A stretch of DNA of 64,000 nt from Bombyx mori (taxonomy: Eukaryota; Arthropoda; Insecta; Lepidoptera; Bombycidae), in the NCBI RefSeq assembly GCF_030269925.1, contig NC_085130.1, positions 3,794,501 to 3,858,500 of the forward strand. The letters run 5' to 3'. Position 1 is the stretch's first letter. Each line of letters starts with the position of its first letter. Positions 1 to 10,649 of this stretch are shown one piece after another. A program made the position numbers and the translations under genes. The notes beneath the pieces were generated by a model. It was given only the letters and a program-made list of their open reading frames with translations, was not told the DNA's origin and did not search any database.

Positions 1-252
1 GGGTGGCGCCCTCCGCGGCCCGTGAAACCACAGAGCCTCGGATTTACTGAGCGCCACGTCGAGACCCAGCCTCCTTATCCTTCCGACGACGAGGGCCACT
101 CCCGCTGTGGCGAGATGGGCAGACTCCCTATAATCATCCCCCCGGGCCACGACCAACGTGTCGTCCGCGTAACAAATAACGCGGAGACCCGGGAGGAGGG
201 CGCCCCTCAGCACCCAGTCGTACCCGATATTCCACAAGAGGGAGGGACCACC
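1..252 (-). mobile_element. R1-clade LINE ORF2 fragment (RT core), cut by window edge
   Basis: Read on the minus strand, the whole segment is one open frame that starts in the conserved LLWNIGYDWVLRG stretch and includes the RT catalytic motif VICYADDTLVV. The same order of motifs occurs in ORF2 of the complete LINE at 12.5-15.8 kb (about 13,525-13,772), but the bases differ at many positions, so this is a different or older subfamily. The 5' side stops at about 252, directly against a Jockey 3' end of opposite orientation. The rest of the copy lies outside the window. Catalytic Asp-Asp is kept, but without the rest of RT it cannot be functional from this piece. Confidence 0.85.
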
Positions 253-581
253 CAGTCATACCGCCCAAAGCACGACATTACAGATCCTCCTGATCCATTA
301 ACGGTGCTTTTAGGCACCACAAGCACCGGTCACCGTCTTCGTCGAACCCGTCGCTTGCGACGGAGGGCTCGACGAGCGAACTAACCCATAGACACAGCCC
401 ACTGAGTTTCTCGCCGGATCTTCTCAGTGGGTCGCGTTTCCGATCCGGTGGTAGATTCTGCGAAGCACTGCTCTTGCTAGGGTCAGTGTTACCAACACTC
501 CGGTTTGAGCCCCGTGAGCTCACCTACACACGTTAGGCCGAAGCTGAAATAGCCTCTCAAGGCATAGGTAGGGAAAAAAAT
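253..581 (+). mobile_element. Jockey-type LINE 3' end (5'-truncated)
   Basis: Matches the last codons and 3' UTR of the Jockey LINE at 56.4-58.5 kb, including the Arg-rich C-terminus (RRTRRLRRRARRAN then stop), the 3' UTR with the words TTTCTCGCCGGATCTTCTCAG and CCGGTGGTAGATTCTGCGAA (each shared by all copies) and a short terminal A-run at about 574-580. A ~12-bp deletion removes the 'ggctatca' word near the tail. It directly abuts the antisense R1-clade fragment; no target duplication is visible. Confidence 0.85.
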
Positions 582-692
582 TAGAACGCTACTGCCCAAA
601 CTCACTAAAAGACTAATACTCTTTGTTACTAAGAGATAAGAAGGCTATGTTCGATGTTTCCCGCTGAAATCTCTATTTAATTTGTGTTACGT

Positions 693-1069
693 TGTTACGC
701 CGGTAAGAGTAACGCCATCTATCGCCGAATAGTCGAACAAATGTCTAAGAATCTAGTAACACCTAGAACGCTCGAGAAGTACAGCGCCCCCTATTGTCAG
801 ATAGCGGAAATACAAATACTAGAAATGTGTGAAATATTTTCGATAATTCTAGGGATGTGGTATCGGCTATAAAAGCGTTGCAAAGATGGCACGCAGTCAG
901 TTAGTAATCAGAACTACTCAAAGCGAAGCAACGAACGGATCACCTGAAGCGAAGCGGAAGAAGCGAATTGAGAGTTTTAAAATGTTTGTGAAGTGTTTTA
1001 AGTGTTAAATATAGTGTTAACTTATGATTCAGTAGATTTTTTATTTATCCCGAACCCCAGTGCGTAATA
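693..1069 (+). mobile_element. Solo or 5' LTR of a retrotransposon (family L)
   Basis: About 377 bp starting TGTTACGC and ending in GCGTAATA; other copies in the window end in CGTAACA on the proper strand, so the family termini are TG...CA. The same sequence recurs on the minus strand at 6806-7160, 7208-7507 and 9313-9690, with a short tail piece at 8431-8545. A TATA box and a TCAGT initiator lie inside, as expected of an LTR. It is followed by a stretch (1070-1410) that also follows the LTR at 9313-9690, so the two are remnants of the same element in opposite orientation. Confidence 0.75.
868..901 (+). promoter_or_regulatory. Core promoter of LTR family L (TATA plus TCAGT initiator)
   Basis: TATAAAA at 868-874 is followed 29 bases later by TCAGT at 897-901, the arthropod initiator consensus at the usual spacing. 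The pair is conserved in the other LTR copies (for example antisense near 9,500), which supports a real polymerase II start rather than chance. Confidence 0.6.
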
Positions 1070-1410
1070 ATATTATGTATGTAACCTCTATACTCTATAC
1101 CCCTATATAGAAAAAGTTATACAGGTGACATAAATTACATTTTGAATATTGAAACATAAGAAACATAAAAACTGGTGAAGCCAAAGCTTCTTAAATATTG
1201 TTTCTCTTTACAGAGCAACTAATCCGTGCTATAGTTTTACTGGGCTAAGCTTTCTTTTATGGTGCATAAAATGATACATACAATATTTTTGGCAGTGCAA
1301 AGCATCTCTATTGTGCCCTTAGAATCGTTAATGTCAGCGACGGTGTAAACACGATTAAAGTTACGAGGGAAATCCAAAATTTTGTTATAAAATTTTCTAG
1401 TCACATACTA
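1070..1410 (+). repeat. Internal segment of LTR element L, inverted copy at 9007-9312
   Basis: The stretch after the LTR, including GGGGTATAGAGTATAGAGG read antisense and the word GCAAAGCATCTCTATTG, is repeated on the minus strand at 9007-9312 and continues at 8546-8593 beyond a Helitron inserted in that copy. No gag or pol reading frame can be recognised, so this is probably leader or non-coding sequence of a deleted element. Confidence 0.7.
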
Positions 1411-1939
1411 AACGCCATTCTCAACCATTGAATCTCTTTGCAGTTTAAGGGCGAATCTTCAAGTACGCCGGCGAACTGTATTACACAGGGAGCTGGATGC
1501 TCTTAACACATTATACTGGGACGTGAATCTGATATTAATATGTTTGGATGTGGTATTTTTTAGTTATATTATTCGGTACTTATCAAACAGCGCTTCTCTA
1601 TGGCTCTTTATTCACTCACTATCGCTAAACATTGATAGTGCTATCTGGAAATTCTCACGCAACTACCACCGAAATCTGTACTGAGCTTCAAATAAGATGA
1701 ATGAATAAATCAGCCAAAAGTTTACGAACTATTAATACGCTTTTATTAGCTTCAGACGTATGCATGTTAGTATGTAACGGAATCTTTGAACATGATTTTG
1801 ACCCCCTTCAAAACGTCGGATTAACTCTAAATTCGGTATACTTATTAAGGACCGATGACAACTAACAAAACAAAAAAATTGAAAAAAATGGAAATTCATC
1901 TAAAAAATGAAAAATAATCGTTTAAAATACTAACAAAAT
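1411..1939. other. No gene seen; AT-rich
   Basis: Stop codons occur frequently in all frames, and no repeat family present elsewhere in the window was matched. Nothing functional is claimed. Confidence 0.6.
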
Positions 1940-2145
1940 ATGCATGGTGTCAGTAGTTATAAATATTTTATGAACAGATATGAGTAGAAGGGCTATTTTG
2001 ATAATATCCTGAAAAGTAGCCCACGCTTTTTTACAATAAAATCATTTTGTCTTATACTATTTTTTATTCAAATTCATTAAAATTTATTTTCTATTTTTTA
2101 GTTGGATTTTCTATAAAAGCGTATTTTGTTAGTTTTTTTAAACAA
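1940..2145 (+). repeat. AT-rich repeat X (copy 1)
   Basis: Two modules follow one another: P (with GAACAGATATGAGTAGA and TTTTGATAATATCCTGAAAAG) and Q (with TTGGATTTTCTATAAAAGCG). A reverse-complement copy lies at 27,245-27,455, a partial copy at 43,100-43,170, and a rearranged copy with P inverted relative to Q lies inside a Helitron at 45,625-46,038. It is therefore probably cargo or internal sequence of larger non-autonomous Helitrons. Confidence 0.65.
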
Positions 2146-2505
2146 TTATTTATTTTTAATTTATCAAGCGCTTATAAACAGCGTTGGTATGATCAATACC
2201 AATCCAATATTAAACAAAACTAAATTCCTTCCTCCCCCGAACCGTGGCCATTTTGAAACGGCATGGCCAATCGAGATCATTCCATTCTACTTGTGACAAT
2301 TTCTGGTGTACACCTGATCACCAGTTCACTGGTGGGTCAGACTTTGCTCGTTTGTACTCTAACTTCTGTTATTTTTATATGCTGTTAAAATATACATGAG
2401 ATAAAGGAAAGATCCTCCTCCATCGGGCCGCTGAAATTGCTGTTCGAATCTAATATATTAACTTTTCTTGAAAATGTTTTAGCGAGACTCAGGTATCTGT
2501 CAACA
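2146..2505. other. No gene seen
   Basis: AT-rich start, then a mixed sequence without an open frame of note. No match to another part of the window was found. Confidence 0.55.
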
Positions 2506-2814
2506 CGTCATCTCGGATTCTCCCGATCCACTAACGGTGCATTGGCTTACCCAAGCACCGGTTATCGTTCTCGTCGAACCCGTCGCTTGCGATAAAGGGC
2601 TCGGCGAGTATATTAACCCACAGACACAGCCCACTGACTTTCTCGCCGGATCTTTTCAAAGGGTCGCGTATCCGATCCGGTGGTATATTCTGCGAAGCAC
2701 GGCTCTTGCTAGAGTTCATGTTAGCAACATCGTCAGTTTTGAGGCCCGAGAGCTCATCTACTAGCCCGGTGACGCTGATATGGTCTCTCTAAACCATCAG
2801 CTTAGGTAAGAAAA
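2506..2814 (+). mobile_element. Jockey-type LINE 3' end, variant subfamily
   Basis: Same layout as the other Jockey 3' ends (Arg-rich C-terminus, GCCCACTGACTTTCTCGCC block, CTCACCTAC-like block, terminal A-rich stretch) but with a distinct 3' tail containing GGTGACGCTGATATGGTC. The fragment at 39,795 shares this tail, so at least two Jockey subfamilies are present. Confidence 0.8.
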
Positions 2815-3701
2815 CCCACCGCATCAAAAAATATCTGTCAAATATCTCGTTTACTATGATAGATACCCGTTGTAAACTTAAATAGGCAGAACCAGCGCAT
2901 GGCTAACTTACCAGCAACGACGGATTGTCATCACTATAAAAAATAAAGGTCCTTCAGTAATTTTTTGTACAAGCTCAGTCACCTCAAGCTTTCGGATTCA
3001 TTGAAGTAAAATGCCACATCCAAAAACAACAGTTTCATTCTAACATCGAAGTAATTTAATGTAACGATTATAAGGTTTCGCTTAAACGAGATAAGCCTAC
3101 AACTGGCAAAATTAATGGGCAAAGCAATGATAATAATTATATATTGTAGCCGAATAGAGTTTCAGGGGATATTGTGGAGCAATCCTTTTATTTTACCGTC
3201 CTTACAGCCGACGAGGGCTTTGTTAAGATTATTACGATTGAAATATCACATCGTAGTTATTTTTCGTCGCGAATGGATGCACAAAGATAAAGTTTATGTT
3301 TAATGTTTTTATTTTTATTTTTTGAAGTTATACTTCTTTAGGCGCGTTATGAAAAATTGATGAGAGTGAAATTTTACGATGCGCGCGCACCGTGACACAA
3401 AATTAACAGAATGAAGTTGCCCACTGAATCGCTCATTACAATACGACCGACGTAACTTGGCGAGTCTGAATATAGCCGCAGGCGAACTTTCGCGCATGAA
3501 CACTCGTAAAAAAAAATGTTATTAGCATTTATTTTTAGTAATATAAATGACAAAATTATTATTTAATATAATTCATACTAAATATTATTAAATTATTAAC
3601 GTTAAATATTTATTATTAATTATTTAATATTAAAAAAAAAGAAATAAATTTAATAAAAATAAAGTATAACTTCTTACGCGCGTACATAAGTCCTACACGC
3701 C
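2815..3701. other. No gene seen; AT-rich, with an A+T-only-like tract near 3530-3670
   Basis: Only short chance open frames. The 3530-3670 tract is almost pure A/T. No promoter or splice arrangement could be supported. Confidence 0.6.
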
Positions 3702-3930
3702 CCCTTTTTTATTGCTTAGGTGGATGGACGAAATCACAGCCCACCTGGTGTTAAGTGGTTACTGGAGCCCATAGACATCTACGACGTAAATGCGCCACCC
3801 ACCTTGAGATATAAGTTCTAAGGTCTCCGTATAGTTACAACGGCTGCCCCACCCTTCAAACCGAAACGCGTTACTGCTTCACGGCAGAAATAGGCGGGGT
3901 GGTGGTACCTACCCGCGCGGACTCATAATG
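3702..3930 (-). mobile_element. Bm1 SINE, 5'-truncated
   Basis: On the minus strand it carries the Bm1 3' domain: TGAAGCAGTAACGCGTTTCG, the CCTTAGAACTTATATCTCAA block and the end CCTAAGCAATAAAAAA, which reads as a T-run at the left edge on the plus strand. The tRNA-like head is missing. Confidence 0.85.
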
Positions 3931-4047
3931 TGTCGTGTCGTCATAATATACTAAGATAAACGACCACTAAGTGACCACAAGCAATGAATTATTGTAGAAA
4001 ATGATCAACAAAAACATGAGTTGGAGAGAGATCTTTACACACTATCT

Positions 4048-4201
4048 TTTTGTTTCCTACCTATTCTGATAGCCTTGAGAGGCCGTATCAGCGTTTCCTA
4101 GCGTGTAGGTGAGCCCTTGGGGCCCAAACCGGAGGTATTGCTAACACTAGCCCTAGCAAGAGTAGTGCTTCGCAGAATCTACCAGCGGATCGGAAACGCG
4201 A
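4048..4201 (-). mobile_element. Jockey-type LINE 3' UTR fragment
   Basis: Antisense copy of the terminal ~150 bases of the Jockey 3' UTR, from the GATAGCCTTGAGAGG word to the GGATCGGAAACGCGAC word. It ends abruptly where a Helitron-derived piece begins at about 4202. Confidence 0.75.
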
Positions 4202-4380
4202 CACACACACATGCTTATACTCTTTTGTTTATTGTTAGAGTCTGTGGTCGAATTATGAATAGATTAATATTGTTTGTCTATAGTGTAGCCTTGGCGAAAT
4301 CTGTGATTATAGAAGTTTAATAGTCTTTGACAATGGAACCATATTAATGTTCAAGCTTATAATTTTAATTAATTAACCAC
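4202..4380 (+). mobile_element. Helitron family H1 fragment (internal part)
   Basis: Matches the interior of the complete H1 copies (for example 22,120-22,290), including ACACACACATGC, GAATAGATTAATATTGTTTG and GTGATTATAGAAGT. Both Helitron ends are missing. Confidence 0.65.
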
Positions 4381-4476
4381 CACTAGTTTTTTTGAATGTC
4401 ATGAAATCTTTGAAGATCATTTTCCTAGACTTCAAGGCGCCTTTACTTACAAATGTTAAAAATAATTAATTAATAA

Positions 4477-4741
4477 TCTCTATATATAAAAATGAGTTGC
4501 TGTTCGTTAGTCTCGCTAAAACTCGAGAACGGCTTGACCGATTTGGCTAATTTTGGTCTTGAATTATTCGTAGATAAATATGAAAATGCTCGGAATTGAA
4601 ATGAAAATAACAATATTGTTTTTCCTTTGACGTGTCCCCCGTCGGACGGATTCCTTTTGTTTGTTTTAAGTTTATTTTGTACAAAAGCTTAGGTCTTTTA
4701 TTTATCGATTGAGGCACTACGAATTCTGCGGGGTCAGCTAG
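4477..4741 (+). mobile_element. Short non-autonomous Helitron, family H2
   Basis: Begins A|TC with TATATATAAAAATGAGTTGC, the usual lepidopteran Helitron 5' end, and finishes GGGTCAGCTAG|T, giving the diagnostic TC...CTAG ends inserted between A and T. About 265 bp and no coding capacity. Related copies are at 32,995-33,187 (+) and 51,645-52,163 (-). Mobilisation would need RepHel supplied by an autonomous element. Confidence 0.8.
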
Positions 4742-4934
4742 TTAATAATAATTAATGTTGATTTTACGAACGATAACAATACAATAATTGTATAACTTTA
4801 CTTTTAGTATCGACAGAACAAAGGAAAAATATGAAATCAATTGTTAATTCGCTTAGTTATATATTTAAACGTAATTGTTTTTTAGTTTTTCATTTTGTAC
4901 GCACATATTATGTATTGTGAAATATTTCATTATA

Positions 4935-4960
4935 TACACACACACACACACACACACACA
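4935..4960. repeat. (AC)n microsatellite
   Basis: About thirteen uninterrupted AC units. Confidence 0.95.
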
Positions 4961-4961
4961 T

Positions 4962-5615
4962 CTCTAATCGTTTTAATAATGGTAATACATAAATGAACTA
5001 GCGTAATAAACTAATAATGTAGATGGTTTGGAACAAGCCCGCACTTACAAATTAGCAGAACATGTTATATATGATTAAACATCAGAGCGAGCTTCGTCTA
5101 ATTTACACAATGATCATTGTACGTACTCACACCGCAAATATTAACAGAGATGAATAGTATATTGTGTTTTGATGAGATGGAATCAAATGAGATACCAAAA
5201 AGAAATATATCGAGGGTTGAAAGATTAATAAATTTATATATTAAAAACGACACTTTTGCAAATTATTATTATTATTATTAATACTTTATTTCAGTTTTTT
5301 TTTTAAAACCATAACATTTTGTTAGTAGTAATTACTTATATCTATGTTAGTGACTTAAAAAATCTAACACATAACTATCATTATATACCATTACATTTTT
5401 TATTTTATTTTATTTTTTCTTCCAAGTGCCTACTGCAAAGGCTATTGATCAGCAGTCCCTCGATCTTGCTCGATATGATTCTCAAAAGACTGTTGCCACT
5501 GTCACGAACTCGACGCAATAACGATGCACTTCTCTTCCGCATTATTGCAAAGAAGTCATCGGTGTGAGATGTCACAAACATTGTGGATGCACTACAAATT
5601 AAGAGGAGAGCCATT
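4962..5615. other. No gene seen; (ATT)n at about 5263-5281
   Basis: AT-rich sequence with a short trinucleotide run. The small open frames on both strands lack any recognisable protein features. Confidence 0.6.
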
Positions 5616-6059
5616 GAAGTCGTCGTGGCCTAAAGGATAAGACGTCCGGTGAATTCGTATGTATCGATGCGCCGGTGTTCCAATTCCGCTGACAAGTACC
5701 CAGTTTTCTAATGAAATACGTACTTATTCGAATGTTCACTATTGACTTCCACGGTGAAGGAATAACATCGTGTAGTAAAAATCAAACCCGGAAAAATTAT
5801 AATTTACGTAATTACTGGTGGTAGGACGCCTTGTGAGTCAGCACGGGTAGGTTCCACTACACTGCTTATTTCTTCCGTGAAGCAGTAATGCGTTTCGGCT
5901 TGAAGGGCAGATCAGCTGTTGTACTGTAAAAACTGAGCCCTTAGAACTGATGTCTCGAGGTGGGAGGCGGCATTTACGTCGGAGATGTGTATGGACTCCG
6001 GTAAGCACTTAAAACCAAGTGGGCCGTGAGCTCGTCCACCTATCTAATCAATAAAAAAA
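5616..6059 (+). mobile_element. Full-length Bm1 SINE
   Basis: A complete ~445-bp copy. The tRNA-derived head carries an A box (TGGCCTAAAGGATAAGACG) and a damaged B box near 5,670, where the consensus GTTCGAATCC has become GTTCCAATTC. The middle domain carries ATGAAATACGTACTTATTCG and the 3' domain ends AATAAAAAAA. Directly after it starts repeat Y, and the same Bm1-Y order occurs inverted near 42 kb. Confidence 0.88.
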
Positions 6060-6430
6060 CACGTGTTGCACTCGGGGACTGCCGCGGTAGAGCTATTGTT
6101 TACCTACTTATGTAATTACAATTAGACAATAATAATTTAATATTGAAACAATCATAAAATAAGACCACGCTATATTTATAAACATTAACAAAAGCAAAAC
6201 ATTAACTGTCCCCTTCACACTCATAAGCTAGACCGCGCGAGAGAGAGATGAGCAGAATTTTCATGATGCTCATGCCGTGCGACGTCACGCCGCGCGCTTA
6301 TTCACAAACACTACACAAGTGCAACGTGTGAATGTGTTGAACGCGAGCTACATGGTACGCGGAGGGGGGTGTTAGGTTTTATTTTCGTTACGGAATTTCT
6401 TGATTCGGTTGGCACGCTTAAAGCCCGCGA
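6060..6430 (-). repeat. Repeat Y (copy 1), inverted copy at 41,640-42,019
   Basis: Words such as GCTACATGGTACGCGG, CACTACACAAGTGCAACG and AACTGTCCCCTTCACACTC are matched in inverse order at 41,640-42,019. The element has no ORF with recognisable motifs. Both copies have a Bm1 on the same side, so the unit may be a composite repeat or a segmental duplication. Confidence 0.7.
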
Positions 6431-6805
6431 TAAAAGCTATGCAATAGCTTAAAATAAAAATAAATAATCGCGTTTTAAGCGAAATATCGCTTACACCAAA
6501 TAGTCCTTCATCCCTCAATATGGTTGCTACAGTTTTTGTGATTGTAAAGATAGAAAAAATAACTGTTGAATATTTAATTGAACCTATTAACACGTACGGC
6601 CCGCATTAGGTATATTTGTTAAACAACAACAACAACTGTATTATATTTTTCGTCTGGAAAGTTAAAACAAAAACAAATTCGAGCGCTGCAATTATATAGA
6701 CGAGGTACCTACCTGCTTTTAGTTTTTTTGTGTTGTGCGTGGGTTAAAGATAAATTAAATTTGCGAACATAGTGATCGACTTTTGAGCAGATTATGAACA
6801 TAATT
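6431..6805. other. No gene seen
   Basis: A 73-codon minus-strand frame (6372-6593) has a hydrophobic stretch but overlaps repeat Y and shows no start context or splice signals worth supporting. Confidence 0.5.
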
Positions 6806-7160
6806 TTACGTGCTGGGGTTCGGAATAAATAAAAATTCTACCGAAGTACAAATTAGAACTGTATTAACACTTAACGAGCACTTTAAAATTCATAATTCGT
6901 TTCTTCCGCTTCGCTTCAGGTGATCCGTTCGCTGTTTCACTTCGAGTAGCTCCGATTACTAACTAACTGCGTGCCATATTCTCTGCAACGATACGACATC
7001 CCTAGAATTGTCGAGAATATTCCACACAAGTCGAGTATTATGTGTTTCCGCTCTGACAATAAATGGTGTTGTGCTTCTGGAGCGTTATAGATTCTACTAG
7101 ATCCTCCGATATTCGTCCGGCTATTCGGCGATAGATGGCGGTACTCTTAACGGTGTAACA
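6806..7160 (-). mobile_element. Solo LTR, family L
   Basis: Antisense copy of the 693-1069 LTR, ending in TGTAACA on the plus strand (that is, starting TGTTACA on its own strand). It carries the CGCTTCAGGTGATCCGTTCG block. Only 47 bp separates it from another LTR of the same orientation. Confidence 0.75.
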
Positions 7161-7207
7161 ATATGTACACATTATATTACAATGTGTACATACGTGTACA
7201 TACAATG

Positions 7208-7507
7208 TCACGTGCTGGGGTTCGGAATAAATAAAAATTCTACCTAAGTACAAATTAAAACTGTATTAACACTTAACGAGCACTTTAAAATTCATAATTC
7301 GCTTCTTCCGCTTCGCTTCAGGTGATCCGTTCGCTGTTTCGCTTCGAGTAGTTCCTATTACTAACTAGCTGCGTGCCACCTCTGCAACGCTTTTATAGTC
7401 GATACGACATCCCTAGATTTATCGAGTACGTTCTAGGTAAGTCGAGTACCTTCGATGTGTGTTTCTGCTGTTCGGCAATAGATGGCGTTACTTTTACCGA
7501 CATAACA
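7208..7507 (-). mobile_element. Solo LTR, family L, internally deleted
   Basis: Same family and orientation as 6806-7160 but about 55 bp shorter through a deletion in the left half of the transcription unit. The 47 bp between the two LTRs is rich in GTGTACATA and its complement and holds no primer-binding site that I can recognise. Confidence 0.72.
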
Positions 7508-8046
7508 ATACGTATGCTTAGATTGAACGTCTAAGCTTTGTATGTAGCTTCTCCTCACTTCGGCTATTGTTAGGCTACGATCCTAACAAGCCCTAAATAG
7601 AATCTTCTGCATTATAGATATTTAAAACACCCATTTTAGACGCAAACTCGTAAAACTTTATTCCGGATACCAAATAGCTTTCACGGCTACTGACGTCAAA
7701 TGGAATTCGAACTCTCAGATCCCACGTACAATAGTCAGACTTAGACTTAGCACTCGCCCAGCGAGGCAATAAAACTACTATGGAGGAAAAAGAAAAAAAT
7801 GCGTATTCCAAAATACACAGGTCTTTTTTCCCAGCAAAAATATTCTGTGCCCAATGCGAAAAAATATCTTCGCTCGCTAAAAGAATTCGAGAAAATTAAA
7901 GTCTGCGACCTTCAAATTACTTATTTCCGACGTTTTATTTAAGGATCGGCTCCGAAAACTTTTAATTAGCATTTTCTTTTCTATTCGCCCGCAAGTTACG
8001 AGCTTTGGCGATATACGTATCTTTTACGGCAAGCTTTATACAATGA
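7508..8046. other. No gene seen
   Basis: No motif-bearing frame and no internal match except short AT-rich words. Confidence 0.55.
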
Positions 8047-8358
8047 CTAGCTTTTGCCCGCGACTCTGTCCGCATGGAATAGTTACTTATGTATAACGCT
8101 AAATTTTACCCGCCTCTTCATTTACGTAGAAAGTGAAAATATTTTTGAATTATAGAATTTTAAGGAGCTATTTAAACCCCTATTTTGAAACATTATTTAT
8201 TGGTGCTCCATTTGTATTGGCCTTACCGTGATGTTATATAGCCTTCCTCAATAAGTGACTTATCTAACACTGAAAGAATTTTTCAAATCGGACCAGTAGC
8301 TCCTGAGATTAGCGCGTTCAAACAAACAAACTCTTCAGCTTTATAGTATTGGTATAGA
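8047..8358 (-). mobile_element. Non-autonomous Helitron (H3-like)
   Basis: On the minus strand it starts A|TCTATACCAATAC and ends GGGCAAAAGCTAG|T. The inner 5' part carries the phrase GGTCCGATTTG seen in H3 copies. 312 bp, no ORF. Confidence 0.72.
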
Positions 8359-8430
8359 TACCAGATCAAAATCTTGCAATCGGCAGTCATATATAAATTA
8401 TTCAAACTTTCAAATGATAAACGCGATATT

Positions 8431-8545
8431 GTTACGCGCTGGCGTTCGGGATAAGTAACAAATCCTACCGAATTACAAGTTAACGTTGTATTCAACACTT
8501 AAACACTTAAAGCATTTCACAAACACTTTAAAATTCTCAATTTCA
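8431..8545 (-). mobile_element. LTR family L, terminal piece
   Basis: TGTTACGCGC on the plus strand is the end of the LTR (GCGCGTAACA on its own strand), followed inward by GTTCGGGATAAGTAAC. It probably represents the far LTR of the element whose other LTR is 9313-9690, with most of the interior lost. Confidence 0.6.
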
Positions 8546-9312
8546 AAAATAATATAACAAAATTTTGGATTTTCCCTCGTATATTTTATTAAACTAGAGG
8601 TCTCGCAGTAGTCGAAATTCGACTATAATTAATTGGAATTGTAAGTTTTTACACTATTATGATTGTATTTTATACTTCTATAATCACAAATTTCGCCAAG
8701 ACTACACTATAAAAAATATTAACAAAGACAAACAATATTTAATCTCAATTTGACAGCAGACGTCAAGAACAAAAGTTTGACAATAAATAGTATGCATGCG
8801 TGTGTGCGTCAATTACATGGTATGTAGTGTGTGTAATGTTTTCTTTATTGATTTAATGTATCTTTTACGCGTTATTTAAAAAAAAAATTGCAATGTGCAC
8901 TTCTTCTCTATATTCTGTATAAATGTGGAAAATTACATACTCCTCCGTCCGCGCAATTTTCGTAAAAAGGGATACAAAGTTTTTGCTTCACGTATTAATA
9001 TATAGATTACTTAAATCGAGTTTACACCGTCGCTGACGTTAACGATTCTAAGGGCACAATAGAGATGCTTTGCACTGCCAAAAATATTGTTCCATATACA
9101 TATAATGTATTCTTTTATGAACCATAAAAGAAAGCTTAGCCCAGTAAAACTATAGCACAGAGTAGTTGCTCTGTAAAGAGAAATTTTTTTAAGAAGCTTT
9201 GGCTTCACCAGTTTTTATGTTTCTTATGTTTCAATATTCAAAATGTAATTTATGTCACCTGTATAACTTATTCTATATAGGGGTATAGAGTATAGAGGTT
9301 ACATACATAATA
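8546..9312 (-). repeat. Internal remnant of LTR element L, interrupted by a Helitron
   Basis: Sequence at 8546-8593 and 9007-9312 is the inverted counterpart of 1070-1410. The Helitron 8594-9006 splits it. Together with 8431-8545 and 9313-9690 this looks like a heavily deleted two-LTR element. Confidence 0.65.
8594..9006 (-). mobile_element. Non-autonomous Helitron, family H1, complete
   Basis: 413 bp from A|TCTATATATTAATACG to CCTCTAG|T on the minus strand, with the small palindrome AGTCGAAATTCGACT about 12 bases before the CTAG end, the standard Helitron 3' hairpin. It has no ORF. Inserted into the remnant of LTR element L. Confidence 0.87.
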
Positions 9313-9690
9313 TTATTACGCACTGGGGTTCGGGATAAATAAAAAATCTACCTAATCACAAGTTGACACTATATTCAACACTTAAAACACTTCACAAACA
9401 CTTTAAAACTCTCAATTCGCTTCTTCCGCTTCGCTTCAGGTGATCCGTTCGCTGTTTCGCTTCGAGTGGTTCCGATTACTGACTGACTGCGTGCCATCTC
9501 TGCAACGTTTTTATAGCCGATACCACAACCGTAGGATTATCGAGAATATTCCACACATCTTTAATATTGTGTTTCCACTATCTGATAATAAATGGTGTAG
9601 TGCTTTTCGAGCGTTCTAGGTGCTACTAGGTCCTTCGATATTCGTTCGACTATTCGGCGATAGATGACGTTACTCTTACCAGCGTAACAA
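9313..9690 (-). mobile_element. LTR, family L
   Basis: Near-complete antisense LTR with the same TATA-initiator arrangement as the copy at 693-1069, ending GCGTAACA on the plus strand. Confidence 0.75.
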
Positions 9691-10320
9691 TATTATAGGA
9701 TACAGTCGTTTTTTTTAAACGATTTCGGATAACAGAAATTTCAATAAGATTGTTGACGTGTTGTCAAATTAAAATGGGAGAATTGAAAACATCAATCTTA
9801 TGCTTTTGCTTTGAAAAGTGACAAACTTTCCATTTAAAGGAAAAACTATAGGGGAAGGTAGGAGAGTTTTCTTACTACCTACAAAAACACCGAACTTTCA
9901 CACAACCATTCATCAATGAAGTTATCGCTTCAGGTATGAAATTGCCAATAATAATTTCATAATAAATATTTAAAACATTAAAGGCATCAGCCGATAAAAT
10001 CTCTGCCTCTCGTGACTTACGCTGCATCCCAAAATAAAGACAGTTATTTTCCCTTAAAAATATCTTCTACATTTTACATTGTCACTCATATAAATTAAAC
10101 ATAACTTGGCGAATTTTTTGTTTATATTTGATCTTTACAACGAAAGTTGTTTTATATGATTTTCTTCCCCTGTTTTTTTTTATTTTGTCTGGCCATAATA
10201 ACAGTTACGTAAAAACTTTCCTTTTTTTTTCAACTTTTTAATTATTTTGAATTTGGAGCACGTATATAATTTTAAAAACTTCTTTCGATTTTACGCCATT
10301 TCACATATTTTTCGTGTTCA
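9691..10320. other. No gene seen; probable 5' flank or left end of the mariner element
   Basis: No coding frame. GCATCCCAAAATAAAGACAG near 10,025 could be a mariner inverted-repeat end, but no matching right end could be paired with it, so the left boundary of the element stays open. Confidence 0.45.
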
Positions 10321-10649
10321 TTATCAAATTACAATACGGAACGGGGTGTTAAAGAATATAGAATTGCAGTGATCGCCTTTCACAAAGTGGGTATGGAGCC
10401 GTCGGTCATATTCCAGACACTTCGAAAGCTTGGTATCAGCCGTATGTTCGTATATCGTACTATCAACAGATACAACAATACTTCGTCTGTCGAAGAACAG
10501 AAAAGATCGGGACAGATGCGTGCTTTTAGAACTAGAAAGGCTATTAATGCTGTTAAAGCCAAAATTCGTCGAAACTTCATTAGGAAGCAAAAAATCTTGT
10601 CGCGAGAAATGAAGATTCCCGCTAGGACTCTATTGCATATTATAAAACA

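Noticed and set aside
10430..10612. A 60-codon frame overlapping the mariner transposase
   Set aside because: A shadow frame of the transposase text; it has no features of its own.
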